Positions 50,733 through 59,024 of a stretch of 64,000 bases of DNA are shown here, one piece after another; position 1 is the first letter of the stretch, and each line of letters opens with the position of its first letter. This DNA is from JBBWZH01 sp035544115 (GTDB taxonomy: Bacteria; Actinomycetota; Actinomycetes; Mycobacteriales; CADCTP01). The position numbers were made by a program, and so were the translations under genes. A model generated the notes under the pieces. That model did not search any database. It saw nothing but the letters and a program-made list of their open reading frames with translations, and was not told the origin of the DNA. The stretch is taken from assembly GCA_963714145.1 (NCBI GenBank), contig OY970235.1, positions 6,386,001 to 6,450,000 on the forward strand, read 5' to 3'.

Positions 50733-52286
50733 GTGACCATTGCCGCCCCGACGATCCGGCTCGGGCAGACCACCGAGCAGCTGCGTGAGCTGGCCCGGGC
50801 CGGCCTGACGCGCTGCGGGGTGCAGTTGGCCGGGCCGGCCGGGTCGCCGGCCGTCACCGCCCGCTCGCCGGTCACCGGGGCGAACCTGTTCGACCTGCCC
50901 GGCACGACGCCGGCGCAGGTCGAGGCCGCGGTCGCCGCGGCGCACCGGGCGTTCCTGGACTGGCGCACGGTGCCGGCGCCGACCCGCGGCGCGCTGGTCA
51001 AGCGGTTCGGTGAGCTGGTCGCCGAACACAAGGCGGAGCTGGCCGACCTGATCGGTATCGAGGTCGGCAAGATCCGCTCGGAGGCGCTGGGCGAGGTGCA
51101 GGAGGTGATCGATATCTGCGACTTCGCGGTCGGCCTGTCCCGGCAGCTCGGCGGGCGGACGATGCCGTCGGAACGGCCCGGCCACCGGCTGATGGAGACC
51201 TGGCATCCGCTGGGCGTGGTCGCGGTGATCTCCGCGTTCAACTTCCCGGCCGCGGTCTGGGCCTGGAACGCCGCGATCGCCCTGGTCTGCGGTGATGCCG
51301 TGGTGTGGAAGCCGTCCGAGCTGACCGGGCTGACCGCCGCCGCCTGCTCGGCGTTGCTGGCCCGGGCCGCCGCCGACTGCGGTGCCCCGGCCGGCCTGAA
51401 CACCTGCCTGCTCGGCGACGCCGCGGTCGCCGCGCCGCTGCTGGACAGCCCGCTGGTCCCGGTGGTCAGCGCGACCGGCTCGGAACGGATGGGCGCGCAG
51501 GTCGCGCCCCGGGTCGCGGCCCGGTTCGGCCGGACCATCCTGGAGCTGGGTGGCAACAACGCCGCGGTGGTGACCCCGTCGGCCGACCTCGACCTGGCGG
51601 TGCGCGGCATCGTGTTCGCCGCGGCCGGCACCGCGGGGCAGCGCTGCACCACGCTGCGCCGGCTGATCGTGCACGCGGACGTGGCCGGCGAGCTGGTCGG
51701 CCGGGTCGCCGAGGCGTACCGGCGGCTGGCGGTCGGTGACCCGTTCGCGCCGGACACCCTGGTCGGCCCGGTCATCCACGGCGCCGGCTACGCGGCCATG
51801 CGGGCCGCGCTGGAGCAGGCGGTGGCCGATGGCGGGCAGGTTGTCGCCGGCGGTGACCGGCTGCCGGTCGACGGCGCGGCCGACGCGTACTACGTCCGCC
51901 CGGCGCTGGTGCGGATGCCCGGCCAGACCGCGCTGGTCCGGCGGGAGACCTTCGCGCCGTTGCTGTACGTCCTGACCTACCGCACCTTCGCCGAGGCGGT
52001 CACGCTGCACAACGCCGTCCCGCAGGGGCTGTCGTCGAGCATCTTCAGCACCGATCAGCGCGAGGCCGAGCGGTTCCTGGCCGCGGACGGCTCCGACTGC
52101 GGCATCGTCAACGTCAACATCGGCACCTCGGGCGCGGAGATCGGCGGTGCGTTCGGCGGCGAGAAGTCCACCGGCGGCGGCCGGGAGGCCGGCTCGGACG
52201 CCTGGCGCGGCTACATGCGGCGGGCCACCAACACGGTCAACTACTCCGCCGACCTGCCGCTGGCCCAGGGCGTCCAGTTCAGCTGA
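50733..52286 (+). CDS. ALDH7-type aldehyde dehydrogenase (piperideine-6-carboxylate/aminoadipate semialdehyde)
   Basis: 517 residues of the antiquitin/AmaB subgroup. The catalytic Cys (about 305) is in GTAGQRCTTLRRL, the general-base Glu (about 271) in LELGGNNAAVV, and the ending SGAEIGGAFGGEKSTGGG is typical of ALDH7. These enzymes oxidise alpha-aminoadipate semialdehyde in lysine catabolism. No other lysine genes are adjacent, so the pathway role is by family. A GAGGAGG site precedes the GTG at 50,733. Confidence 0.9.
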   Translation: MTIAAPTIRLGQTTEQLRELARAGLTRCGVQLAGPAGSPAVTARSPVTGANLFDLPGTTPAQVEAAVAAAHRAFLDWRTVPAPTRGALVKRFGELVAEHKAELADLIGIEVGKIRSEALGEVQEVIDICDFAVGLSRQLGGRTMPSERPGHRLMETWHPLGVVAVISAFNFPAAVWAWNAAIALVCGDAVVWKPSELTGLTAAACSALLARAAADCGAPAGLNTCLLGDAAVAAPLLDSPLVPVVSATGSERMGAQVAPRVAARFGRTILELGGNNAAVVTPSADLDLAVRGIVFAAAGTAGQRCTTLRRLIVHADVAGELVGRVAEAYRRLAVGDPFAPDTLVGPVIHGAGYAAMRAALEQAVADGGQVVAGGDRLPVDGAADAYYVRPALVRMPGQTALVRRETFAPLLYVLTYRTFAEAVTLHNAVPQGLSSSIFSTDQREAERFLAADGSDCGIVNVNIGTSGAEIGGAFGGEKSTGGGREAGSDAWRGYMRRATNTVNYSADLPLAQGVQFS

Positions 52287-52449
52287 CCGGCGGCCCCGCC
52301 GGTCGGCGGGCGGTCGGTGTCGGGCGGTCGGTGTCGGGCGGTCGATCGCCGGCCGTGCGGGTAGCCGCCGGGCGGGGTGGGGTTTTCCGCAGGTTCGGGC
52401 CGCGGTTGGCGCTACTGACCGGGGACGGGCGCCGGGGCACGCTCTGATC

Positions 52450-53655
52450 ATGGAACTGCTACCCCGACGTGGACCCCGGCTGGCCGCCCTGATCGCCACC
52501 GCCAGCCTCATCACGACCGCGGCGGCCGCCGGGCTGCTGCCGACGGCCGCCGCAGCTGTGCCCGGCCGCCCCGACCAGGTCACCGCGCTGCAGGCCGACG
52601 CCGACGCCGTGGTGGCCGCCGGCCTGCCCGGCTACGCCGCCCAGGTCACGTACGGCCGGCGGGTCAGCTACGTCCAGGCCGGCCTGGCCGACCGCCGCAC
52701 CGGCCGCCCGCTGACGCCGGCGGACGCGTTCGACATCGCCAGCAACACCAAGACGTTCGGCGCGACGGTCGTGCTGCAGTTGGTCGGGCAGCACCGGCTG
52801 AGCCTGACCGACACCCTGGCCACGCTGCTGCCTGGCGCCGTGCCCAACGGCTCCGCCATCACCCTGCGGATGCTGCTCAACCACACCAGCGGCCTGTTCG
52901 ACTACACCGAGGACGAGCAGTGGCTGGCCGCGCTGCGCACCGACCCCGACCACGCCTGGACCCAGGCCGAACTGCTCGCGCGGGCCCTGGCGCACCCGCC
53001 GAACTTCGCGCCGGGCACCCAGCGGCTCTACTCGAACACCGGCTACCTGCTGGTCGGCATGATCCTGGAACGGACCACCGGCCAGTCGGTGCGGGACCTG
53101 TTCGCCCGACGCATCATCCGCCCGCTCGGCCTCAGGCACACCTACTACGCCGCCGGGTCCAGGTTCACCGCCGCCCGGCACGCCCGCGGCTACCGAATCG
53201 GCACCGACGCCGGCCGGCTCACCTACACCGACGTCACCGACGTGGGCCTGCTCAGCACCGGCATGGACGGCGGCCTGGTGTCCACCACCGCCGACCTCAC
53301 CCGGTTCTTCCAGGCGCTGCTGGGCGGGCACCTGCTGCGCCCGGCCGAGCTGGCGGAGATGAAGCGGACCATCCCGGTGCAGGGCGACCCGAGCCGCAGC
53401 TACGGCCTGGGGCTGGCGCGGGCCGAGACCCCCTGCGGCACGACCTGGGGCAACGACGGCGCCTCGATCGGCTACCTGAGCACCGCGAGCTTCTCCGAGG
53501 ACGGCGGCCGCGGCCTGGTCTCGATCATCAACGGCAACGTCGACCCGGCGGCCGATCCGGCGGTCATCGAGCAGACCCTGCTGCCGCCGGCCGTGGCGCT
53601 GCTGGACCAGCAGGCCTGCACGCTGTACGGCAAGCCGGTCCCCGCCGGGTCCTGA
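52450..53655 (+). CDS. Secreted serine hydrolase, class C beta-lactamase/DD-carboxypeptidase family
   Basis: 401 residues with an N-terminal signal peptide (about 1-36). The SxxK motif is SNTK (Ser98, Lys101) and the second motif is YSN (about 195), both intact. Where a KTG/HTG triad is expected the sequence reads GNDGASIGY, so the third motif is non-canonical. Family members are D-Ala-D-Ala carboxypeptidases or esterases rather than true antibiotic-degrading enzymes. The gap before it (52,287-52,449) contains short 14-bp GTCGGGCGGTCGGT repeats. A very strong hairpin follows the stop. Confidence 0.87.
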   Translation: MELLPRRGPRLAALIATASLITTAAAAGLLPTAAAAVPGRPDQVTALQADADAVVAAGLPGYAAQVTYGRRVSYVQAGLADRRTGRPLTPADAFDIASNTKTFGATVVLQLVGQHRLSLTDTLATLLPGAVPNGSAITLRMLLNHTSGLFDYTEDEQWLAALRTDPDHAWTQAELLARALAHPPNFAPGTQRLYSNTGYLLVGMILERTTGQSVRDLFARRIIRPLGLRHTYYAAGSRFTAARHARGYRIGTDAGRLTYTDVTDVGLLSTGMDGGLVSTTADLTRFFQALLGGHLLRPAELAEMKRTIPVQGDPSRSYGLGLARAETPCGTTWGNDGASIGYLSTASFSEDGGRGLVSIINGNVDPAADPAVIEQTLLPPAVALLDQQACTLYGKPVPAGS

Positions 53656-53698
53656 CCCGTCCGGCCGCCGCCCACCAGCCGGCGGCGAGACCTCGACA

Positions 53699-53733
53699 GC
53701 CGGGCCGGGCGCCTCGTCGGCGCCCGGCCCGGC
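53699..53733. terminator. Perfect 15-bp stem terminator
   Basis: GCCGGGCCGGGCGCC, loop TCGTC, then its exact complement, 44 bp after the serine hydrolase stop. The rest of the 342-bp gap to 53,997 holds the pectate lyase promoter region and no gene. Confidence 0.85.
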
Positions 53734-53869
53734 TTGGCGTTCCGGTACCCACTGCCGCGTCGGCGCCGTACCGGGGTGCGGCCCGGCAGCGCGGGCCGGT
53801 CCCCCGTACCCGGCTCCGGTTACGCCGTGAGCCGATGCGGGCTGGCCCGTCTGGCCCTCCGTGGAGTAG

Positions 53870-53899
53870 TTGACAAGGGCGCGACGACGTTCGTAGGGT
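53870..53899 (+). promoter_or_regulatory. Sigma-70-like promoter for the pectate lyase gene
   Basis: TTGACA (53,870-53,875), an 18-bp spacer and TAGGGT (53,894-53,899), about 100 bp upstream of the lyase start. An ACACGTGT palindrome follows the -10 region and could be an operator. The ribosome site GAGGAGGT lies 6 bp before the ATG. Confidence 0.55.
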
Positions 53900-53997
53900 T
53901 CGAGCAGGTTCACACACGTGTCTGATGTTCACGTAGCTGAATCACCGGAGCGAGGCGGCGCGCTCCGCTGGCAGCGCCAGCGCGAGGAGGTCGCCGA

Positions 53998-55242
53998 ATG
54001 GAACGCAGGAAGAACACCGGCTGCGGGGCTCGCCGGTCGTGGCTACGCCGACCGGTGCTCGGCGCCGGCGCGGCCGTGCTGATCGGTGCCGGCACGGCGG
54101 TCGGCTACGTGCTGCCGGCCGGCGCCGCCGACGTGTCGACCGCCGCCGCCAACATCGGCTGGGCCACCCAGTCCGGCGGGACGGCCGGCGGCGGCGCCGC
54201 CACCGCGGCGCTCACCTTCACCGTGTCGACGCGGGCCCAACTGCTGGCGGCCATCGCCGGGACCGACCCGGCGACCGGGAAGACCAACAAGAAGGCGCCG
54301 AAGATCATCAAATGGGTCGGCTCCATCGACATGACCGAGGGCCGGGCGTACACGAGCCACGACGACCAGGCCGCCCGCGCGGAGGTCAAACTGCAGCCGA
54401 ACACGACGATCATCGGGGTCGGCTCGAACGCCTACCTGCCCAACGGCTGGTTCATGATCCGCAAGGTCGACAACGTCATCATCCGGAACATCAAGGTCAC
54501 CAACCCGTGTGATCTCGAACCGGAATGGGACTCCGGGGACGGTGCGGGCAACTACAACTCCGAGTGGGACGGGCTGACCATCGACGGGGCCACCCACGTC
54601 TGGATCGACCACATGTGGTTCACCGACGCCCCGTTCACCGACGACATGGAGCCCTTCGGCAACACGGACCGGAACGGGGTGCGGAAGCGCATCCAGTGCC
54701 ACGACGGTGCCCTGGACATCAAGAACGCCTCCGACTTCGTCACGGTCTCGAACAACATCGTCGAGCAGCACGACAAGACCGGCCTGGTCGGCCAGTCCGA
54801 CAGCAACACCAGCGACGAGGGGCACCAGACCATCACCTTCGCCGGCAACCTCTACCGCAACCTCGGCCAGCGGGCCCCGCGGGTGCGCTTCGGCAAGGTG
54901 CACACGGTGAACAACTACTTCGTCGGCAGCAAGACGGACCCGGTCTACCCGCACTCGTACAGCATCGGGACCGGGCTCAATTCGAAGATCATCTCTACCA
55001 ACAACGCCTTCGACATCGCCGGGGCTGCCGCCGGATCGTGCCCGGCAGTGGTGAAGAACCCGAACACGGACAACCCCGAGGGCAACTTCCGGGACACCGG
55101 TTCCCTGGTCAACGGGGCGACCCTGGCCGGCTGCACCGCGCCGACCGCGGTCGGCTGGACCGTGCCGTACAGCTACCCGACGCTCGCGACTTCGCAGGTG
55201 CGGGCTTCCGTGCTCGCCAACGCGGGCACCGGCAGGATCTGA
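53998..55242 (+). CDS. Secreted pectate lyase, polysaccharide lyase family 1
   Basis: 414 residues. The signal peptide has a twin-Arg-free basic start and a hydrophobic core (about 20-43). The parallel beta-helix carries PL1 motifs: VIIRNIKVTNP, the vWiDH signature HVWIDHMWF with acidic Ca2+-site residues following, and the catalytic-Arg region QRAPRVRFGKVHTVNNYF. It cleaves polygalacturonate by beta-elimination outside the cell and suits a plant-debris-degrading soil actinomycete. It stands alone with its own promoter. Confidence 0.92.
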   Translation: MERRKNTGCGARRSWLRRPVLGAGAAVLIGAGTAVGYVLPAGAADVSTAAANIGWATQSGGTAGGGAATAALTFTVSTRAQLLAAIAGTDPATGKTNKKAPKIIKWVGSIDMTEGRAYTSHDDQAARAEVKLQPNTTIIGVGSNAYLPNGWFMIRKVDNVIIRNIKVTNPCDLEPEWDSGDGAGNYNSEWDGLTIDGATHVWIDHMWFTDAPFTDDMEPFGNTDRNGVRKRIQCHDGALDIKNASDFVTVSNNIVEQHDKTGLVGQSDSNTSDEGHQTITFAGNLYRNLGQRAPRVRFGKVHTVNNYFVGSKTDPVYPHSYSIGTGLNSKIISTNNAFDIAGAAAGSCPAVVKNPNTDNPEGNFRDTGSLVNGATLAGCTAPTAVGWTVPYSYPTLATSQVRASVLANAGTGRI

Positions 55243-55422
55243 GCCCGGGACCCGGCGTCCGGACGGCCGCCCGCGCGGAGCAACCGACTCCTGATCGGCT
55301 GTATCCGCCGGGCGGCCATCGGCCGGCCGGCCATCGGCCGGCCGATGGCGCGTCGGGCGGGCTAGGTGGTCCCGAGGGGTACCGGACGTAGATCATCCGG
55401 AACTGGTTCTAGCGTGACGCCC

Positions 55423-56223
55423 ATGGCCGAGTTCCGCGAGCAAGATCTCACCGGAGCGCGCTTCGAGGGCGTGAACCTCCGGGGCGCCACCTTCAGCAAG
55501 GTGTCCCTCAAGAACGCCAGCCTGCGCAGGGTCGACTTCACCGGGGCGCAGGTGCGCGCCGCCCTGTTCAGCGGGAGCCGGCTGCGCGGTGTCGAGCTGG
55601 TGGACGTCGAGATCACCGGCGAGCTACGGAACGTCGTCGTGAACGGCGTCGACATCGCCCCACTCGTCGACGCCGAGCTGGACCGTCGGATGCCTGAGCG
55701 GGCGACGATGCGCCCGGACGACGCCGACGGGTTCCGGGCGGCGTGGGCGATCCTGGAGCGGCTGTGGGAGGGCACCGTCGCGCGGGCGCGGGCACTCCCC
55801 GAAGCGGCGCTGCACCGCGGCGTCGACGACGAGTGGTCGTTCATCCAGACCCTGCGGCACCTGAACTTCGCCAGCGCCGCCTGGGTGGGCCGGATGATCG
55901 TCGGCACCGCCGCACCGTGGCACCGGCTGGACCTGCCGTGGGACGAGGCGCCCGGCTGGGACGGCATCCCGTGGGACCGCGCGGCGCGACCCTCGCTCGA
56001 CGAGGTGCTCACGGTCCGGCGCGACCGCCAGGCCATGGTGCGCCGCGTCCTGGAGTCGCTCACCGACGAGCAACTCGCCGCCGGGATGACCCGCACCGAG
56101 CCCGGCTGGCCCCGGATGGAGAACTTCCCGGTCAAGGAATGCCTCCGCGTCGTCCTCAACGAGGAATGGGAACACCGGCTCTACGCCGAACGTGATCTGA
56201 CCGTACTGGAGAAAGAGGACTGA
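55423..56223 (+). CDS. Pentapeptide-repeat/DinB-like fusion protein
   Basis: 266 residues. The N-terminal 75 residues are pentapeptide repeats (LTGARFEGVNLRGATFSKVSL...), a right-handed beta-helix. The remainder is a DinB-like four-helix bundle, with candidate metal-binding His in LRHLNFASAAWVG and WEHRLYAERDL. DinB-type enzymes often act as thiol-dependent transferases. The fusion is seen in actinomycetes but its substrate is unknown. The ATG at 55,423 is the start, and the alpha/beta hydrolase gene follows after 2 bp. Confidence 0.82.
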   Translation: MAEFREQDLTGARFEGVNLRGATFSKVSLKNASLRRVDFTGAQVRAALFSGSRLRGVELVDVEITGELRNVVVNGVDIAPLVDAELDRRMPERATMRPDDADGFRAAWAILERLWEGTVARARALPEAALHRGVDDEWSFIQTLRHLNFASAAWVGRMIVGTAAPWHRLDLPWDEAPGWDGIPWDRAARPSLDEVLTVRRDRQAMVRRVLESLTDEQLAAGMTRTEPGWPRMENFPVKECLRVVLNEEWEHRLYAERDLTVLEKED

Positions 56224-56225
56224 TC

Positions 56226-56912
56226 ATGGACATCCTGCTCATCGCCGGCCTGTGGCTGGACGGATCCGCCTGGGACGACGTCGTGCCCGCGCTCGAGGCA
56301 CTCGGCCACCGCCCGGTGCCGCTGACCCTGCCCGGTCAAGGTGCGGGATCCGCCTCCGCCACGCTCGACGACCAGCTGGCGGCGGTGCTCGCCGCGGTGG
56401 ATTCAGCGTCCGGAAAGCCCATGCTGGTAGGGCATTCCGCGGCCGCCACGCTGGCTTGGCTGGCCGCCGACGCGCGCCCGGAGAAGGTGGCCAAGGTCGC
56501 CCTCATCGGCGGCTTCCCGTCCGCCGACGGAGCGCTCTACGCCGACTTCTTCGAGCTGACGGACGGCGGCATGCCGTTCCCCGGTTGGGGTCCGTTCGAG
56601 GGGCCGGACTCCGCCGATCTCGACGAGGAGGCCAGGCGCAGCATTGCGGCTGCCGCGATCCCGGTCCCCGAAGGGGTGGCCAAGGGCGTGGTGCGGCTGG
56701 CCGACGAGCGGCGGTTCGACGTCCCGATCGTGCTCCTGTGCCCCGAGTTCACCCCGGCCGAGGCGCAGAAGTGGATCGATGCCGGCGACCTGCCCGAACT
56801 CGCCGAGGCCAAGCACATCGACTTCGTCGACATCGACTCGGGCCACTGGCCGATGATCACCAAGCCGGTCGAACTCGCCCGGCTCCTTGCCACCGCGGCT
56901 GCCGAGGGCTGA
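56226..56912 (+). CDS. Alpha/beta hydrolase
   Basis: 228 residues. The nucleophile elbow is VGHSAAATL (Ser near 73), a probable catalytic His lies in DSGHWPM near 207, and the N-terminal strand is LLIAGLWLDGSAWDDV, with the oxyanion-hole region. No lid domain is evident, so it is likely a small esterase-like enzyme. It starts 2 bp after the DinB fusion gene and is therefore in the same operon. Confidence 0.87.
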   Translation: MDILLIAGLWLDGSAWDDVVPALEALGHRPVPLTLPGQGAGSASATLDDQLAAVLAAVDSASGKPMLVGHSAAATLAWLAADARPEKVAKVALIGGFPSADGALYADFFELTDGGMPFPGWGPFEGPDSADLDEEARRSIAAAAIPVPEGVAKGVVRLADERRFDVPIVLLCPEFTPAEAQKWIDAGDLPELAEAKHIDFVDIDSGHWPMITKPVELARLLATAAAEG

Positions 56913-57006
56913 GATGGCGCCGCGGCCCGAGGCCGGCCGACGCACCGTCGCTGCCGCCGGGGCGGCCAGCCCCGCCGACGTGCCGGGTGGTGGAGCCGAC
57001 CCGACG

Positions 57007-57573
57007 ATGTCGTGTACGACCCGACCCCTCGACGCGACCACCTGGGATGCCTTCGCCGACCTCGTCGAGCGCAACAACGGGATCTTCGGCGGGTGCTGGT
57101 GCATCGGCTTCCACTCCGACGGCGGCCAGAAGGGGATCAACCACCGCGCGGCCAAGGAGGACCGGGTCCGGACCGGTCGGGCGCACGCCGCCCTCGTCCT
57201 CGACGCGGACGGCGCCGCACAGGGATGGTGCCAGTACGGCAGCCCGGCGGAACTCCCGCGCATCAAGCGCAGGCGCGAGTACGAGAAGGACGCGCCGCCG
57301 CGCCCGGACTGGCGGATCACCTGCTTCTACGTCGACAAGAAGCACCGCGGCCGGGGCGTCGCCCGGGCCGCGCTGGAGGGCGCGCTGGACCAGATCGCCC
57401 GGGCCGGCGGCGGCCTGGTCGAGGCCATGTCCGAGGTGACCACCGGCCGCGAGGCGCCGGGCCGGTTCCTGTACAGCGCGACCGTCGAACTCTTCGAGCA
57501 GTACGGATTCACCCGCGGCCGGCAGGTTGGCAAGCACGCCTGGATCGTGAGCAAGGTGGTCGATCCGGCCTGA
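57007..57573 (+). CDS. GNAT-family N-acetyltransferase
   Basis: 188 residues with the acetyl-CoA-binding motif KKHRGRGVARAAL (the Q/RxxGxG/A pattern) and ITCFYVDKKH before it. An N-terminal GGCWCIGFHS segment is characteristic of a subgroup with unusual Cys residues. The ATG at 57,007 was chosen over 56,914 because the intervening stretch is low-complexity. It follows the hydrolase gene in the same direction and converges on the antiporter gene. The substrate is unknown. Confidence 0.8.
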   Translation: MSCTTRPLDATTWDAFADLVERNNGIFGGCWCIGFHSDGGQKGINHRAAKEDRVRTGRAHAALVLDADGAAQGWCQYGSPAELPRIKRRREYEKDAPPRPDWRITCFYVDKKHRGRGVARAALEGALDQIARAGGGLVEAMSEVTTGREAPGRFLYSATVELFEQYGFTRGRQVGKHAWIVSKVVDPA

Positions 57574-57610
57574 GCGTTTCGTGCCGGGCCGGGCCGGGCC
57601 GGGCCGGGCG

Positions 57611-58954
57611 CTACCCCTCGGGTGCCAGGCGGGCTTCCGGGGCCGCGGCGGGAAGCTCCGGGAGCCCGGCCGGCCGGGTGTGCCGCAGCCATCCCCCGGC
57701 GAGCTGGGAGCTGAGCACGGACAGCAGCACCAGGCTGGTGAAGAAGCCCTCGCTGATCACCCCGGCGGCGAGCGTCACGCTGGCGAGCACGATGCCGGGG
57801 CCGCCGCGGGCGTTGAGCGCCACGGCCAGGTCGAGCGCGGTGGCCCGATCCGCGCCGGCCACCCGGGCGCCCAGCCACACGCTGCCGCCCTTGACCAGGC
57901 AGCCGAAGGCGACGAAGCCGGCCAGGAAGCCGACCTCCAGGTTGCGGTGCAGGTCGAGGGACAACCCGACGACGGCGAAGTAGAGCGGCACGAAGAAGGC
58001 CAGCGAGAAGTGCCGGACGGACTCCTGCGACACCCGGCCGGGCTCGGCGAGGCCGGGGTCGGCTCGGGTCAGCAGCGCCTGCCCGCGGGCCACCGAGATG
58101 CCCGCGACCAGCGCGCCGAACACCGGGTTGACCGACAGGAACACGCAGCACAGCACCACCGCGAGCAGGAACGTCAGCCGCAGCGCGGTGGGGTCGCGGC
58201 GGGCCGACCCGCGGGCCAGCAGCGCGTAGAGCGCGCCGCCGCGGGCCAGGAACACGGCGAACAGCGCCAGCGCGCCGAGCACGTACAGGCCCCAGACGGC
58301 GGCCGGCGAGGTGACCCCGAGCAGCCCGATCAGGCCGCCCGGCCCGGCGGTGCCCGCCTGCGCCAGACCGAGGGTGACGGCGAGCAGCACGTACAGGACG
58401 AGATCCTCCAGCACCGCGACGGACAGCACGGTGCGGGCGAACCGGGTGCCGAGGATGCCCAGGTCGAGCATGATCCGGGAGATCACCGGGATGCTCGTCA
58501 CCGCGGTGCCGATCCCGAAGACCAGGACGAACGTGGCCCGGGAGCCGGCCGGACCGGAGTAGTGGCCGGCGTCCAGCGGCAGCGCCGCGGCGACCCCGAG
58601 GCCGAGCGGCAGCAGCAGCCCGAAGCCGGTCACCCAGCCGACCGTGCGCCGCTGCCGGCGGCCGGCCGTGGTCCGCAGCTCCTGGCCGGCCTGGAACATC
58701 AGGAACAGCAGGCCGAGCTGGGAGATCGCGCCGAGCACGGCCGCGGTCGTGCCGGTGGTCGGGAACAGTTGCCGCTGCACGCCCGGCGCGGCGGCGCCGA
58801 GCACGGTCGGGCCGAGCAGCAGCCCGCCGCCGATCTCGCCGATCACCCGCGGCTGCCGCAGCCGGACGAACAGCTGGCCGACGCCGTGCGCGGCGACCAG
58901 CAGCAGGCACAGCGTCACGAGCACGGCGACGACCTCGTCGGAGCTGAGCAGCAT
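57611..58954 (-). CDS. CPA2-type cation:proton antiporter
   Basis: 447 residues and about 12 hydrophobic helices. Family segments are RQPRVIGEIGGGLLLGPTVLG near residue 35, LGLLFLMFQAGQEL, and the ion-site region VLSVAVLEDLVLYVLLAV with the conserved acidic pair. No C-terminal TrkA domain is present. It exchanges Na+ or K+ for H+ across the membrane. It is the last gene of the minus-strand operon headed by the radical SAM gene, 70 bp after the phosphatase-family gene, so a transport or resistance role for that pathway is possible. Confidence 0.88.
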   Translation of the reverse strand: MLLSSDEVVAVLVTLCLLLVAAHGVGQLFVRLRQPRVIGEIGGGLLLGPTVLGAAAPGVQRQLFPTTGTTAAVLGAISQLGLLFLMFQAGQELRTTAGRRQRRTVGWVTGFGLLLPLGLGVAAALPLDAGHYSGPAGSRATFVLVFGIGTAVTSIPVISRIMLDLGILGTRFARTVLSVAVLEDLVLYVLLAVTLGLAQAGTAGPGGLIGLLGVTSPAAVWGLYVLGALALFAVFLARGGALYALLARGSARRDPTALRLTFLLAVVLCCVFLSVNPVFGALVAGISVARGQALLTRADPGLAEPGRVSQESVRHFSLAFFVPLYFAVVGLSLDLHRNLEVGFLAGFVAFGCLVKGGSVWLGARVAGADRATALDLAVALNARGGPGIVLASVTLAAGVISEGFFTSLVLLSVLSSQLAGGWLRHTRPAGLPELPAAAPEARLAPEG

Positions 58955-59024
58955 CGGGCCTCCGGGTGCGGACGGGGTCGGGGTGCCGGCGGATCAGGGG
59001 TGCCGCGGGTCACGGTGCCGCGGG

